Assembly: GCA_024695935.1 (NCBI GenBank)
Contig: JAILHH010000025.1
Coordinates: 1-64,000 of the forward strand
DNA: 64,000 nt
Origin: Acetatifactor sp.
GTDB lineage: Bacteria; Bacillota; Clostridia; Lachnospirales; Lachnospiraceae
Direction: 5' to 3'
Part shown: piece by piece, positions 1 to 7,223 of the stretch
How positions within the stretch are numbered: position 1 is the stretch's first letter
Layout: the number at the start of each line of letters is the position of its first letter
Translations under genes and position numbers: made by a program
Notes under the pieces: generated by a model
Database searches by the model: none
What the model was told of the DNA's origin: nothing
Seen by the model: the letters and a program-made list of their open reading frames with translations, nothing else

Positions 1-423
1 CTCCTTCAGAACAATATAAAGAATGTTCTTATTTGCCATTCTTGTTATATGACCGTCAAACTCAAATTTCTGGATAATGTCCTGTACATTGTCAGAAAAA
101 CCATTCAAGTAATCTCTAAAGTTTTCTTCAATATGATCCGGATCATCCATTAATCTCTCAAGGGTATACTTACTTGTATTATAAAAATCAAAACCGGAAG
201 CCTTACGAAGAAGAACGTCCTTCATCGGAAGATTCTTAACCTCTTCATACTTCTTTAATACTGCATCCTTTGTATCAAACAAGATACAATCAAATCTCCG
301 TATAACGGTTAACGGTAAGATTACATCCCCATATTCATGTGGTTTATATACTCCAGTCAATTTATCTGCAATTGCCCAAATAAGGCCTGCCTTTTGATCA
401 ATCTTTGCACTTCTTGTTGCCAT
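1..423 (-). CDS. hsdM: Type I restriction-modification DNA methyltransferase subunit M, N-terminal part (cut by window edge)
   Basis: This is the first 141 codons of a type I modification subunit, which would form the M2S methylase with HsdS and the nuclease with HsdR. I translated it directly. It begins MATRSAKIDQKAGLIWAIAD, followed by GVYKPHEYGDVILPLTVIRR, FDCILF and a SGFDFYNTSKYTLERL stretch, which is the typical HsdM_N helical domain. A GGAGG site sits 9 bases upstream of the ATG at 423. The SAM-binding NPPF region lies outside the window. Just upstream is a broken DNA-binding gene of a kind often found in front of hsdM. Family assignment is secure; whether the gene is intact cannot be seen. 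Confidence 0.93.
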   Translation of the reverse strand, partial: MATRSAKIDQKAGLIWAIADKLTGVYKPHEYGDVILPLTVIRRFDCILFDTKDAVLKKYEEVKNLPMKDVLLRKASGFDFYNTSKYTLERLMDDPDHIEENFRDYLNGFSDNVQDIIQKFEFDGHITRMANKNILYIVLKE

Positions 424-481
424 TTATATTTGCCTCCAAATTTATTCTATAATAGCCATTTTTATGGCTTTTATCATTTTG

Positions 482-613
482 CTATTTATCCTGTCCCATT
501 TTACGGACTCTTCTCGGATCTTCCGGTTTTTTTGCATCTTTAGGCACAAGCCATGTATTAGCAGCAAAAACTGCTCCTTCAACGCGACCTTCTCTGCACA
601 ATGTCGTAACTCG
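482..613 (-). pseudogene. C-terminal remnant of a small HTH DNA-binding protein upstream of hsdM
   Basis: One minus-strand frame reads RVTTLCREGRVEGAVFAANT, then WLVPKDAKKPEDPRRVRKMG and a stop. This matches the tail of the short helix-turn-helix (excisionase/MerR-like) proteins that often precede type I restriction genes. Upstream of base 613 the same frame is interrupted by stops, so the start and first helices are missing. I infer a 5'-truncated gene left by insertion or deletion. An overlapping TTG-initiated frame of 76 codons over the same bases has no recognisable content and is probably not real. Confidence 0.6.
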
Positions 614-693
614 ATTATAATTCGTATCGTAGCAATTTTAAAAGTTGTAAAGTTAATCTTATCATCCGTCAAATGCTTGAAAATAAAGGATTT

Positions 694-744
694 CTAGCCA
701 CTGGTTAATACCATGCCGTGGCAGATGAAAAGCACTTTAACCAT
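694..744 (-). pseudogene. 5' stub of a low-molecular-weight protein tyrosine phosphatase gene
   Basis: A perfect AGGAGG site precedes an ATG at 744 whose product reads MVKVLFICHG and then diverges into MVLTSG and a stop. The first ten residues are the usual start of LMW-PTPs, where the P-loop would continue as GNICRSP. The active-site Cys is kept, but everything after the junction near base 714 is lost. This marks a recombination breakpoint. The identification rests on ten residues plus the ribosome binding site. Confidence 0.5.
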
Positions 745-842
745 AATAAAAATCCTCCTGTTTTGCCGTGATATGGCGTATTTTGGCGCGTTCCCCGCAC
801 CGCGAAAAATAACCTTATAACCGCAATGTTTTCACAGTTTTT

Positions 843-867
843 TGCAAAATAATGCAAATCAGTGCAA
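843..867. repeat. Three TGCAA iterons phased at 10 bp
   Basis: TGCAA occurs at 843, 853 and 863, exactly one helical turn apart. It is followed by a 9-bp inverted repeat, CGTGTCAAA (876-884) and TTTGACACG (906-914). Helically phased short repeats of this kind are typical of recombinase arm sites or regulator binding sites. Function is inferred only. Confidence 0.4.
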
Positions 868-977
868 GATGCGGCCGTGTCAAACTCCAGCATATCTTTA
901 CTGCTTTTGACACGCCCCGATGGGTTCGTTTTGAAGTAGCCCAGCTCAGTTATGTCAACGTGAGCTTTCGCCATATT

Positions 978-1159
978 TAACTCAGCCGGAGCCTCCCACC
1001 TCTATGCACTTGCTTAGGTGGAGTTAATGACAAACTATACTCAATAGATGTATAAACTCCAACTGAGTTAAAACGCTCCGCGGGATGCGCACGGATTCGA
1101 ATAGGAAATGATTCTGCTAAAGCAGACCCGAATCCGGCGCACAAGACTCGCAAGCGAGT
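978..1159 (-). ncRNA. Candidate structured RNA with three-way junction and pseudoknot
   Basis: Read on the minus strand, the segment contains: a hairpin ACTCGC-TT-GCGAGT (1159-1146); a long stem pairing 1141-1137 and 1136-1129 with 1086-1090 and 1092-1099, with an inner TCTGC/GCAGA hairpin on its 5' side; a 9-bp closing stem 1071-1063 with 986-978 (TTAACTCAG/CTGAGTTAA); and inside it stems 1060-1055 with 1025-1020 and 1021-1016 with 1001-996. CGGAGC (1080-1075), outside the closing stem, can pair with GCTCCG (993-988) inside it, which makes a pseudoknot. There is no convincing coding frame. The layout recalls HEARO/omega-type RNAs of IS-linked nucleases, but no nuclease gene is adjacent and no family was confirmed. 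Strand is not certain. Confidence 0.45.
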
Positions 1160-1245
1160 ATTGAATTGTATGTCACATCTCCAAAATCACTGTTATTTTG
1201 TTGTCTTGTAACATTTGCACAAAAATTGTCTGGGTTAAAAGTGGG

Positions 1246-1980
1246 TTATAAACCCACCTTAAAATACCCGTAAGCCTTGCTATCAACGGGCTTCTCATTT
1301 ATTATTTCTTCAATTATTTTACCAATATTGCTACTCACCTTCCCTTTTAGATCGTGGATATCCTGATTAATCTTCTTTTCCTGTGAAATCGCAATCAGGA
1401 CATTATCCGCAAGATTTCCTATTTCAGGATTCTTCTTTGCGTTCATGCCCGTCAGATCACGCAGCGCATTATAAGCGTAGCTGTACTTCCCATCTTCGTC
1501 CATATTTAGAAAATCTGCCTCATAATCCTTAATACATTCTTCATAGCTTCCCTCAATATGAAGCAGCAAAAACAATTCAAAGCCTGGATTCGTCACACCT
1601 GCTATATCTGTCTTCTCGATTTGGGTAATAAGTTCTTCATATCCTCGGACTTTCTCTTCAAAGATATCACCGTCGAATACTATGACCATCTTATCTCGCT
1701 CATAGTCAAAATCATTGTCCGGATTCTGCTTTTGTTTTTCAGCGAAAGCAACAAGGTTCTTCGCAAAAGACAAGTTTCTGTCTTCATCGGTCTTTTCCCA
1801 CAAGCGAATATCTATCAGCGGGTGTATTCCTAACTGTTTTCGCAGATCGATTAGTCTCCTGAAATAGAAGGTTTCAGTATTAGCCCCTTCACAGATAAAG
1901 AAATACTTTCGAAAAGGCTCTATCTGCTCAACCTCATCGGAAGGACGGCTATTCCAGTTTGTATATGTGTGTACCGGCAT
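1246..1980 (-). CDS. rloB: RloB-like TOPRIM protein, defence partner of the AAA ATPase
   Basis: This 244-residue protein matches the RloB family. CEGxxTE is at residues 30-36, VFDGD (acidic TOPRIM-type pair) at 101-105, and NPGFELFLLLH at 131-141. RloB proteins were named as restriction-linked ORFs in Campylobacter hsd loci, and an RloB-like protein is the second subunit of the lactococcal AbiL abortive-infection pair. By fold it is a predicted nuclease or nucleotide-processing effector. Its start lies two bases after the stop of the ATPase gene, so the two are almost certainly translated together. Function against phage is inferred from family and context. Confidence 0.85.
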   Translation of the reverse strand: MPVHTYTNWNSRPSDEVEQIEPFRKYFFICEGANTETFYFRRLIDLRKQLGIHPLIDIRLWEKTDEDRNLSFAKNLVAFAEKQKQNPDNDFDYERDKMVIVFDGDIFEEKVRGYEELITQIEKTDIAGVTNPGFELFLLLHIEGSYEECIKDYEADFLNMDEDGKYSYAYNALRDLTGMNAKKNPEIGNLADNVLIAISQEKKINQDIHDLKGKVSSNIGKIIEEIINEKPVDSKAYGYFKVGL

Positions 1981-1982
1981 TT

Positions 1983-3341
1983 TTACTCTCCTTTCCGGAA
2001 AGAAAACTGTTTGAACACAGGAATTGCGCCATATCTTCCTTCAAGATAAGCTTTGCTCAGTTTCTTATCGTATCTTTCCTTAAAACGATTAAGAGAGTAT
2101 ATTTTGCTGGCATTATCCGCATCTCTTTCCACAAACCAGATTTCATCTCTCCTAAAAAGAATCTGATCCATGATAGTATCCTCATGTGTTGTAAATACCA
2201 ACTGCATTCTTGTGTCGTCGTGAGCATCCATGAACAGTTTCAGAAAACGCTCTGTTAACTTCGGATGCAAACTACGTTCAAGTTCATCCACAACAAAAAG
2301 TGTATCCGGACGATCGGTAAGCAGCATATCTATGAGATCAAACAATCTCTTAGTTCCATCCGATTCTTCCACGAAATTAAAGTCAAAAGCGGATCTTCCA
2401 TGTTTCAAAACAAGTGTGGTAATCTCTGGTTCAGAATTACCCTGGGCAATACGAATATTAAAAAAGCCACCTTCCACTCTCCATGTCATCTGAACTCCCG
2501 GTGCACCTGTAATCCTCATTTGAGTCATTAATTGATTAAAGATCCCTTGTACCACTTCAGCTGGAATCATCTTGCTCATTTCTTCAGTAGTAATTTTTCT
2601 TGTCTTAATCTCCGTAACTCCTGTGTCAAAGGTTTGAATCAACCTACTAATGTTTTCCAAGGACTCATCGTTATAATATGCCTCGGTATTCGAGATACCC
2701 ATATTCGGCGTGATTACGATGATATTATTCATAATCCAGCCAAATACTTCTTGGAAAAACAGAAGCCTTGATTTATCATCATATTTCTTCCCTCGATTCA
2801 TTTCAGTAAGGAAGAGCTTTGACTCCTGTCCCGCAAAGTCTTCGGAATAAACATTAAAGCGGCTTTTCTCTGTAGCAGTTAGTTTGACATCTTCTCCTAA
2901 AATCGGTGAGTTATCTCCTTCTCTAATAAAAAGTTGATGCGCCCCACCATCCTGCATAAGTTCATACAGCCATTCTTCCGTAATTTTCCTCTGATTAAGA
3001 ATTGCTGAAAATCCATATGCATAAAAAGTATCTCCGACCGTAAACTGCAGTTCAAAAATACTCTCCCGGTTTTTATTATCTTCCCTATTTCTGCAAAAAT
3101 CATTAACTGAGACAACCGGTAGACCTTCCATAAGGGTTGCCTTAATAAACGCAAATGCAGTCACAAGATTTGACTTGCCAGATGCATTAGCGCCATAAAC
3201 CACAGCATTTTTTAACAACTTAGTCTGTTTAATCTGTACTCGATGACTCTTGTTTCCTTGCATTTTGCTGGAAGAAATCATCGACAATTCTTCCTTCTGA
3301 TCAAAAGACTTAAAATTCTCAACAGATAATCTAATTAGCAT
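1983..3341 (-). CDS. rloA: AAA_15/AAA_21 family ATPase, RloA/AbiLi-like
   Basis: This is a 452-residue SMC/OLD-type ATPase. The start reads MLIRLSVENFKSFDQKEEL, typical for the family. Walker A is GANASGKS at 50-57. A late ESDGTKRLFDLIDMLL segment is the signature region, FVVDELERSLHP is Walker B, and TTHEDTIMD is the switch histidine region. Such ATPases act as sensors or licensing subunits for a toxic partner, as in AbiL, PARIS and the OLD/Gabija systems. The AAGGAGG site and the promoter at 3372-3400 give the pair its own expression unit. The partner is the RloB gene immediately downstream. Confidence 0.9.
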   Translation of the reverse strand: MLIRLSVENFKSFDQKEELSMISSSKMQGNKSHRVQIKQTKLLKNAVVYGANASGKSNLVTAFAFIKATLMEGLPVVSVNDFCRNREDNKNRESIFELQFTVGDTFYAYGFSAILNQRKITEEWLYELMQDGGAHQLFIREGDNSPILGEDVKLTATEKSRFNVYSEDFAGQESKLFLTEMNRGKKYDDKSRLLFFQEVFGWIMNNIIVITPNMGISNTEAYYNDESLENISRLIQTFDTGVTEIKTRKITTEEMSKMIPAEVVQGIFNQLMTQMRITGAPGVQMTWRVEGGFFNIRIAQGNSEPEITTLVLKHGRSAFDFNFVEESDGTKRLFDLIDMLLTDRPDTLFVVDELERSLHPKLTERFLKLFMDAHDDTRMQLVFTTHEDTIMDQILFRRDEIWFVERDADNASKIYSLNRFKERYDKKLSKAYLEGRYGAIPVFKQFSFRKGE

Positions 3342-3371
3342 AAATATGCCTCCTTTCCAGGTTGCGTTTTC

Positions 3372-3400
3372 ATTATAATACGGATTACGGCGTTTTTCAA
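3372..3400 (-). promoter_or_regulatory. Sigma-A type promoter of the rloA-rloB pair
   Basis: On the minus strand TTGAAA (3400-3395) is separated by 17 bases from a perfect TATAAT (3377-3372), 31 bases upstream of the rloA ATG. No operator repeat was noticed. Confidence 0.7.
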
Positions 3401-3622
3401 GAAATAGTCATTTATTTAGAGATTTTTTCTCCATATAGTAATGCGAATTGAGTCGTAACATCGTTTCACATATCTATTTTATGCTATATCAGACTGTTTA
3501 TTCAAAAAAGCACCCTGCATCATGCAGTGTGCTCTCATCGCTCATCTGGTTCAATAAACAGCCGATGAATTTCTTCATCAGCTGTTATTCTCAATACCTC
3601 TACGTATTCTTTTAGCTTCTAC

Positions 3623-3865
3623 TTAGGACATGCCCAGCTTTTCCATATTCCTGCCAATCCATTCAGTCATAGCCTTGTTTGTCCTGCACCATGACAAAAT
3701 TGAACCCAATAGAAAATCAATCCAAAGATTAGGCGTCTCTGTCAATTTCGCATCAAAAAGAAAATTAAGGGTTTCTTCCTTACGATTTTAATCTTTCTGT
3801 TCAGTGTAGATAGCCTCTTTACATGCGCCAGAGGAATCATACAAACTGATTTTGAGACGTTGCCA
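3623..3865 (-). pseudogene. Frameshifted remnant of an unidentified gene
   Basis: Two adjoining minus-strand frames look coding. The first reads WQRLKISLYDSSGACKEAIY and TEQKD to a stop near 3790. A second frame then reads EETLNFLFDAKLTETPNLW, FLLGSILSWCRTNKAMTEW and IGRNMEKLGMS to a stop at 3623. Together they look like the C-terminal third of one protein broken by a frameshift. A further coding-like scrap (VLRITADEEIHRLFIEPDER) ends near 3530. I do not recognise the family. Confidence 0.4.
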
Positions 3866-3920
3866 TGATAGATTATATATGTGCATTTCCCCAAAGAAAG
3901 TTAGTTGCATTCAGGAATAA

Positions 3921-4049
3921 CTGATTGACATTGAAGATAGCAGTTATGAACCCCTGCATCCATACGAGACACTTTACTTTGAAGATGCGTCTGCTATCGC
4001 ATTTGCACATATTGAACATTATAAGATTCCCAATGTACAACGGACGTAA
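3921..4049 (+). pseudogene. Short coding-like remnant, unidentified
   Basis: The plus-strand frame reads LIDIEDSSYEPLHPYETLYF, then EDASAIAFAHIEHYKIPNVQ and a stop. It has no start signal of its own and is followed directly by the IS66 remnant in another frame. It is probably debris of a separate gene. No family is recognised. Confidence 0.25.
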
Positions 4050-4062
4050 GCCCTATATCTAA

Positions 4063-4230
4063 AACGATGGCAACAACGGAGCCAAAGCAAGTGCCGTGTT
4101 ATACAGCCTTGTCGAAACAGCAAAAGCAAACCAGTTAAACACCTATAAATACTTTGAGTTACTTCTTACTGAAATCCCCAAACATATGGAGGATAGCAAT
4201 CTCCGCTTTTTGAATGAACTTATGCCCTCA
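4063..4230 (+). mobile_element. IS66-family transposase, C-terminal remnant
   Basis: The frame reads NDGNNGAKASAVLYSLVETA, then KANQLNTYKYFELLLTEIPK and HMEDSNLRFLNELMP. This is the conserved tail of IS66 transposases (GAKASAxxYSxxETAKANxL, LLTEIP, LxxLMPW). The frame is closed upstream by a stop at 4060 and the similarity ends at about 4230, the exact 3' limit of the neighbouring acyltransferase gene. No intact transposase or terminal repeats are present, so the copy is dead. Confidence 0.75.
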
Positions 4231-5346
4231 TTCATTGATTACTCCATTAATTCTTTCCATTTGCAAATCTATGTGAAGTAATCGTCCTAGATTTGCAAGG
4301 ATCCTGAAAATGAGTATCCGTCCATAGTCCGCTGCAATTCCGATTATCAGCACAATTCCGGCACACGATAATATCGCAAATGTAAATACAACCGGATTTT
4401 TGTCAGCAAGCCCAGTTACATGCAGCCACTCTACCCACGCATATCTCACCAACATATGCTCATGCAGTAAATACACACCGAAACTCATAGGTGATAATGC
4501 AAGTCCTATCTTGGAGACTAAGTTATTTTTTTCTTTTAAACTAATCACAAACAAAAACAGAGCAACGGAAGCGATAAACGGAAAAATATGATTATAATCA
4601 TATGATACATTCATTAAATCATGTAATCTCCCGGTCTTCACATACACGTATTCTAACGCAAATCGCTCCGCAAACGTCATCAAGCAACCCAATAAATAAA
4701 TACAGAAAAAAACAAACGGTTTTACCGATCTGCTAAGCCCAAAGCGTTTAATATACGCTCCAACCAAAAAGACATTAAGAAACCAGGCAATATTGTATCC
4801 TAATCCATCTACAGTTAATAAAGCAGGTGCAAGAGATTTGATCACGCAATTGAAAAGAAGCATTATCGCCAAAAGTACTTCAAATTTCCGACGCGAAATA
4901 GATTGTATTGATTTCTGTAAAAACGGAAAAAGCATATATACAATCACATAATCTGTTACAAACCAATACATATCCATGTGAATCGGCAATACACTCCTCA
5001 GCAAGGTATAAGTATCAGTCCAACTGGAATTTACAGCATTCGCTCCAACAAGAACAACAAAGCATCCGATTGAATAAAAAAGCACCTGTGCAATAATCTC
5101 AATAAGTCTCTGGATCTTAAACTTCGAAAAACATAAAACATATCCCGAAATCAAAATGTAGACGTTTACCGCAACAATGCACAACGCTTCCAAGAGCCAT
5201 GAGATATAAGGAACTATCGTTTTCGCCCCTATAAGATTGGTTAGGAGACCTCCCTTTCCAAGAGCATGAAGCATTACTACCATATACATGGCAATGATAC
5301 GCATCCATTCAATATTTGCATTTCTAACTCGTTTGGGGACATTCAT
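4228..5346 (-). CDS. Acyltransferase 3 family integral membrane O-acyltransferase
   Basis: This 372-residue polytopic protein starts with NIEWMRIIAMYMVVMLHALG. That is the hallmark of acyltransferase-3 proteins: a first membrane segment with a conserved His that takes part in acyl transfer. About ten hydrophobic segments follow, and PMSFGVYLLHEHML near the end is the usual late His-containing segment. These enzymes move acetyl or succinyl groups from the cytoplasm onto exported glycans. It lies downstream of the glycan operon and its ATG overlaps the stop of a 43-codon ORF (ATGA). Its 3' end abuts an IS66 remnant, so the last few residues may be altered. Substrate unknown. Confidence 0.85.
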   Translation of the reverse strand: MNVPKRVRNANIEWMRIIAMYMVVMLHALGKGGLLTNLIGAKTIVPYISWLLEALCIVAVNVYILISGYVLCFSKFKIQRLIEIIAQVLFYSIGCFVVLVGANAVNSSWTDTYTLLRSVLPIHMDMYWFVTDYVIVYMLFPFLQKSIQSISRRKFEVLLAIMLLFNCVIKSLAPALLTVDGLGYNIAWFLNVFLVGAYIKRFGLSRSVKPFVFFCIYLLGCLMTFAERFALEYVYVKTGRLHDLMNVSYDYNHIFPFIASVALFLFVISLKEKNNLVSKIGLALSPMSFGVYLLHEHMLVRYAWVEWLHVTGLADKNPVVFTFAILSCAGIVLIIGIAADYGRILIFRILANLGRLLHIDLQMERINGVINE

Positions 5347-5474
5347 TTGTAACTATTTTTCCTTCTTCTCTCCGAGCTGCTACTGTTACTCACTGCATTT
5401 ATTGCTTCAAAAAATGCTATCTCGACTGTTGCCTTTAGCATTCTGGTTACATCATCACGCTTGTTGAGTAGCAT
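5343..5474 (-). CDS. Small ORF translationally coupled to the acyltransferase gene
   Basis: A 43-codon frame begins ATG at 5474 (MLLNKRDDVTRMLKATVEIA) and ends in SSSSERRRKNSYK. Its TGA overlaps the acyltransferase ATG as ATGA. The composition is protein-like, and the stop/start overlap is typical of real coupling. It could equally be the tail of a decayed upstream gene. No family is recognised. Bases 5475-5611 hold nothing I can identify. Confidence 0.3.
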   Translation of the reverse strand: MLLNKRDDVTRMLKATVEIAFFEAINAVSNSSSSERRRKNSYK

Positions 5475-5611
5475 GACCTTTTCATTAATCGCCTCTCAAT
5501 TCTATTTCATTTATGTCTTTCACATGTAAAAGCTCATTTCTGTAAACATGGCTCTACTTGCTGTACACCTTATATGAATATTCAGAACTTCACTCTTGCA
5601 TTTATATTTTA

Positions 5612-7189
5612 CTATAAATCAATGTATGAACTAGTAACAAATCGAATGCGCACCTTCTCTTTGTATTCAGATATAAAACGTCGTATTCCATCATTCGTTC
5701 GTTCAAAGAACTCCTCGCTACCATATATTGTCATGTCACGATTTTCAAAGTTTTCATATACATTATTAGTATAACCATCCAAGCCAGCCATATATAATTC
5801 TTTAACCTTTAATTCTGTAATAGCAAACTTCATGGCCATTAATGCTGCATTGTCTTTAACAGTTTCAATAGTATTAATCAGTTTATAATAATCTACACTT
5901 GCAAACGTGTCTTGCGTCTTTATGTTGGATGTAGTTATCGTTTTATATAATAATTCATCGGGTATTTGACTAAACCTTCTTTTATTACTCACAAAAATAT
6001 AATCCGGTGTCACAACAGGATAATCATGATTGATACTGATTATTAATGGTTTTTCTTCTTCAACAAAACGAATTACTTTATCTTTTTCAGTAATTGCTTT
6101 TTTCCCGGGAGCAATTAAAAGAATTTTCCTATTCGCGACAGCCTTACTAATCTCTGATAAACGTTCGTTTCTAACATCTCCTGCTGACATATATTGAATA
6201 TAGAGTTGATTAATATAATCTTCATCGTATTCTAATCTCTTCTCATCTTCCATCTGCGAGAAGATTTCATCTATATCATCCACTTTAAGTGTATTCATAT
6301 CCGACAAATACCCCGCATAATTGGGATGTGTCATATGCACCGCTGATAAATAATTCGGAAGGGTGTATCCCCACGGACGTTCTTCATAAAACCTGTTGAT
6401 TACCTCATCCATTAATTTCAGTATTGGCTTTATGTCATAGTTTTTTCCTTCATGTTTATTCAACTCGTTCAAAAATAATTCTGCATTTAGATTCCCTGCG
6501 CCACGTCCCATGCCATAAATAGAGCAATCAACAATCAAGTTAGGCATATTCATTTGTTCAATCAGAGTTCGTGCATTCGAAAAGGCTGATTGCAAATTGT
6601 TATGGGCATGAAATCCTAAATAAATCCCTTTCTTAAGGTTCTTTAAAACCAATTTCAAGTAGTGATTCAGGCTTTTTTCATCCATAGAGCCAAAACTGTC
6701 CACTATATAAAACGCCTGTGGATTAAGTTCATTCACTAATTCGATTAATTCAATAAATTCTCCATCGGAATAAGACATTGAAACCATTGGCTGAACATAC
6801 ACTTGGAAACCTTTTTTTTTGATTTCTTTGCAAACATCTATCGCCTTATGCATATTTTTTTTATGAAAGGCAACTCTTATTCCATCTATAGGTGCGTTTT
6901 TGCACAGCGGAAGCAATTCTACATCATATTGACCATAGTTCATCATCAATACAAATTTATTGCTTCCTCTGCTCATCGGCAAAAAGTCACCAAGTTGCTC
7001 AACACTCGTAAAAATGCTTTCTTCCGGATTATATACTACTTTATTAGACAAAAACCCACATTCTATTATTTCAACGTTTGCATTCAGTAATCCGGCAATT
7101 ATTTTTTTTATATTTTCTTTCTTAAAATGCCATTTGTTACAGTACCCACCATCCCTAAGCGTACAATCCAGCGTTAATACTTCTCTCAT
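5612..7189 (-). CDS. HMGL-type aldolase fused to a DUF115/GT42-like C-terminal domain
   Basis: This is a 525-residue two-domain protein. Residues 1 to about 290 are an HMGL/4-hydroxy-2-oxovalerate aldolase-type TIM barrel. It has LDCTLRDGGYCNKWHF near residue 7 (catalytic Arg-Asp), GFHAHNN (metal-binding HxH) and YGMGRGAGNLNAELFL. Such enzymes join or split pyruvate and an aldehyde. Residues from about 370 to 525 form a second, Rossmann-like domain. Its motifs LLIAPGKK, DYIFVSNKRR and ELYMAGLDGY echo GNGPSL and EIYLLGVDC in the DUF115 protein encoded at 9048-9956. It lies 34 bases downstream of a KdsB-like cytidylyltransferase. I infer synthesis of a 2-keto-3-deoxy sugar acid; this is not demonstrated for the family. 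Confidence 0.8.
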   Translation of the reverse strand: MREVLTLDCTLRDGGYCNKWHFKKENIKKIIAGLLNANVEIIECGFLSNKVVYNPEESIFTSVEQLGDFLPMSRGSNKFVLMMNYGQYDVELLPLCKNAPIDGIRVAFHKKNMHKAIDVCKEIKKKGFQVYVQPMVSMSYSDGEFIELIELVNELNPQAFYIVDSFGSMDEKSLNHYLKLVLKNLKKGIYLGFHAHNNLQSAFSNARTLIEQMNMPNLIVDCSIYGMGRGAGNLNAELFLNELNKHEGKNYDIKPILKLMDEVINRFYEERPWGYTLPNYLSAVHMTHPNYAGYLSDMNTLKVDDIDEIFSQMEDEKRLEYDEDYINQLYIQYMSAGDVRNERLSEISKAVANRKILLIAPGKKAITEKDKVIRFVEEEKPLIISINHDYPVVTPDYIFVSNKRRFSQIPDELLYKTITTSNIKTQDTFASVDYYKLINTIETVKDNAALMAMKFAITELKVKELYMAGLDGYTNNVYENFENRDMTIYGSEEFFERTNDGIRRFISEYKEKVRIRFVTSSYIDL

Positions 7190-7223
7190 TTATTCTCTTC
7201 CATTCAATCATTAATGTAAGCAT

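Noticed and set aside
424-500. Terminator upstream of hsdM (AGCCAT-TTTT-ATGGCT)
   Set aside because: Only a 6-bp stem, and the T-run favours the plus strand where no gene is read.
442-672. 76-codon TTG-initiated minus-strand frame
   Set aside because: Another frame over the same bases reads as the recognisable tail of an HTH protein, so this frame is a shadow.
705-974. Open 89-codon minus-strand frame starting MAKAHVDITELGYF
   Set aside because: It has no proper ribosome site, runs through the iterons, an inverted repeat and the phosphatase start signal, and matches nothing I recognise; the DNA looks structural and not coding.
975-1245. tRNA or group II intron
   Set aside because: The helices do not form a cloverleaf, there is no CCA or anticodon arm pattern, and no domain V-type hairpin or reverse transcriptase gene is present.
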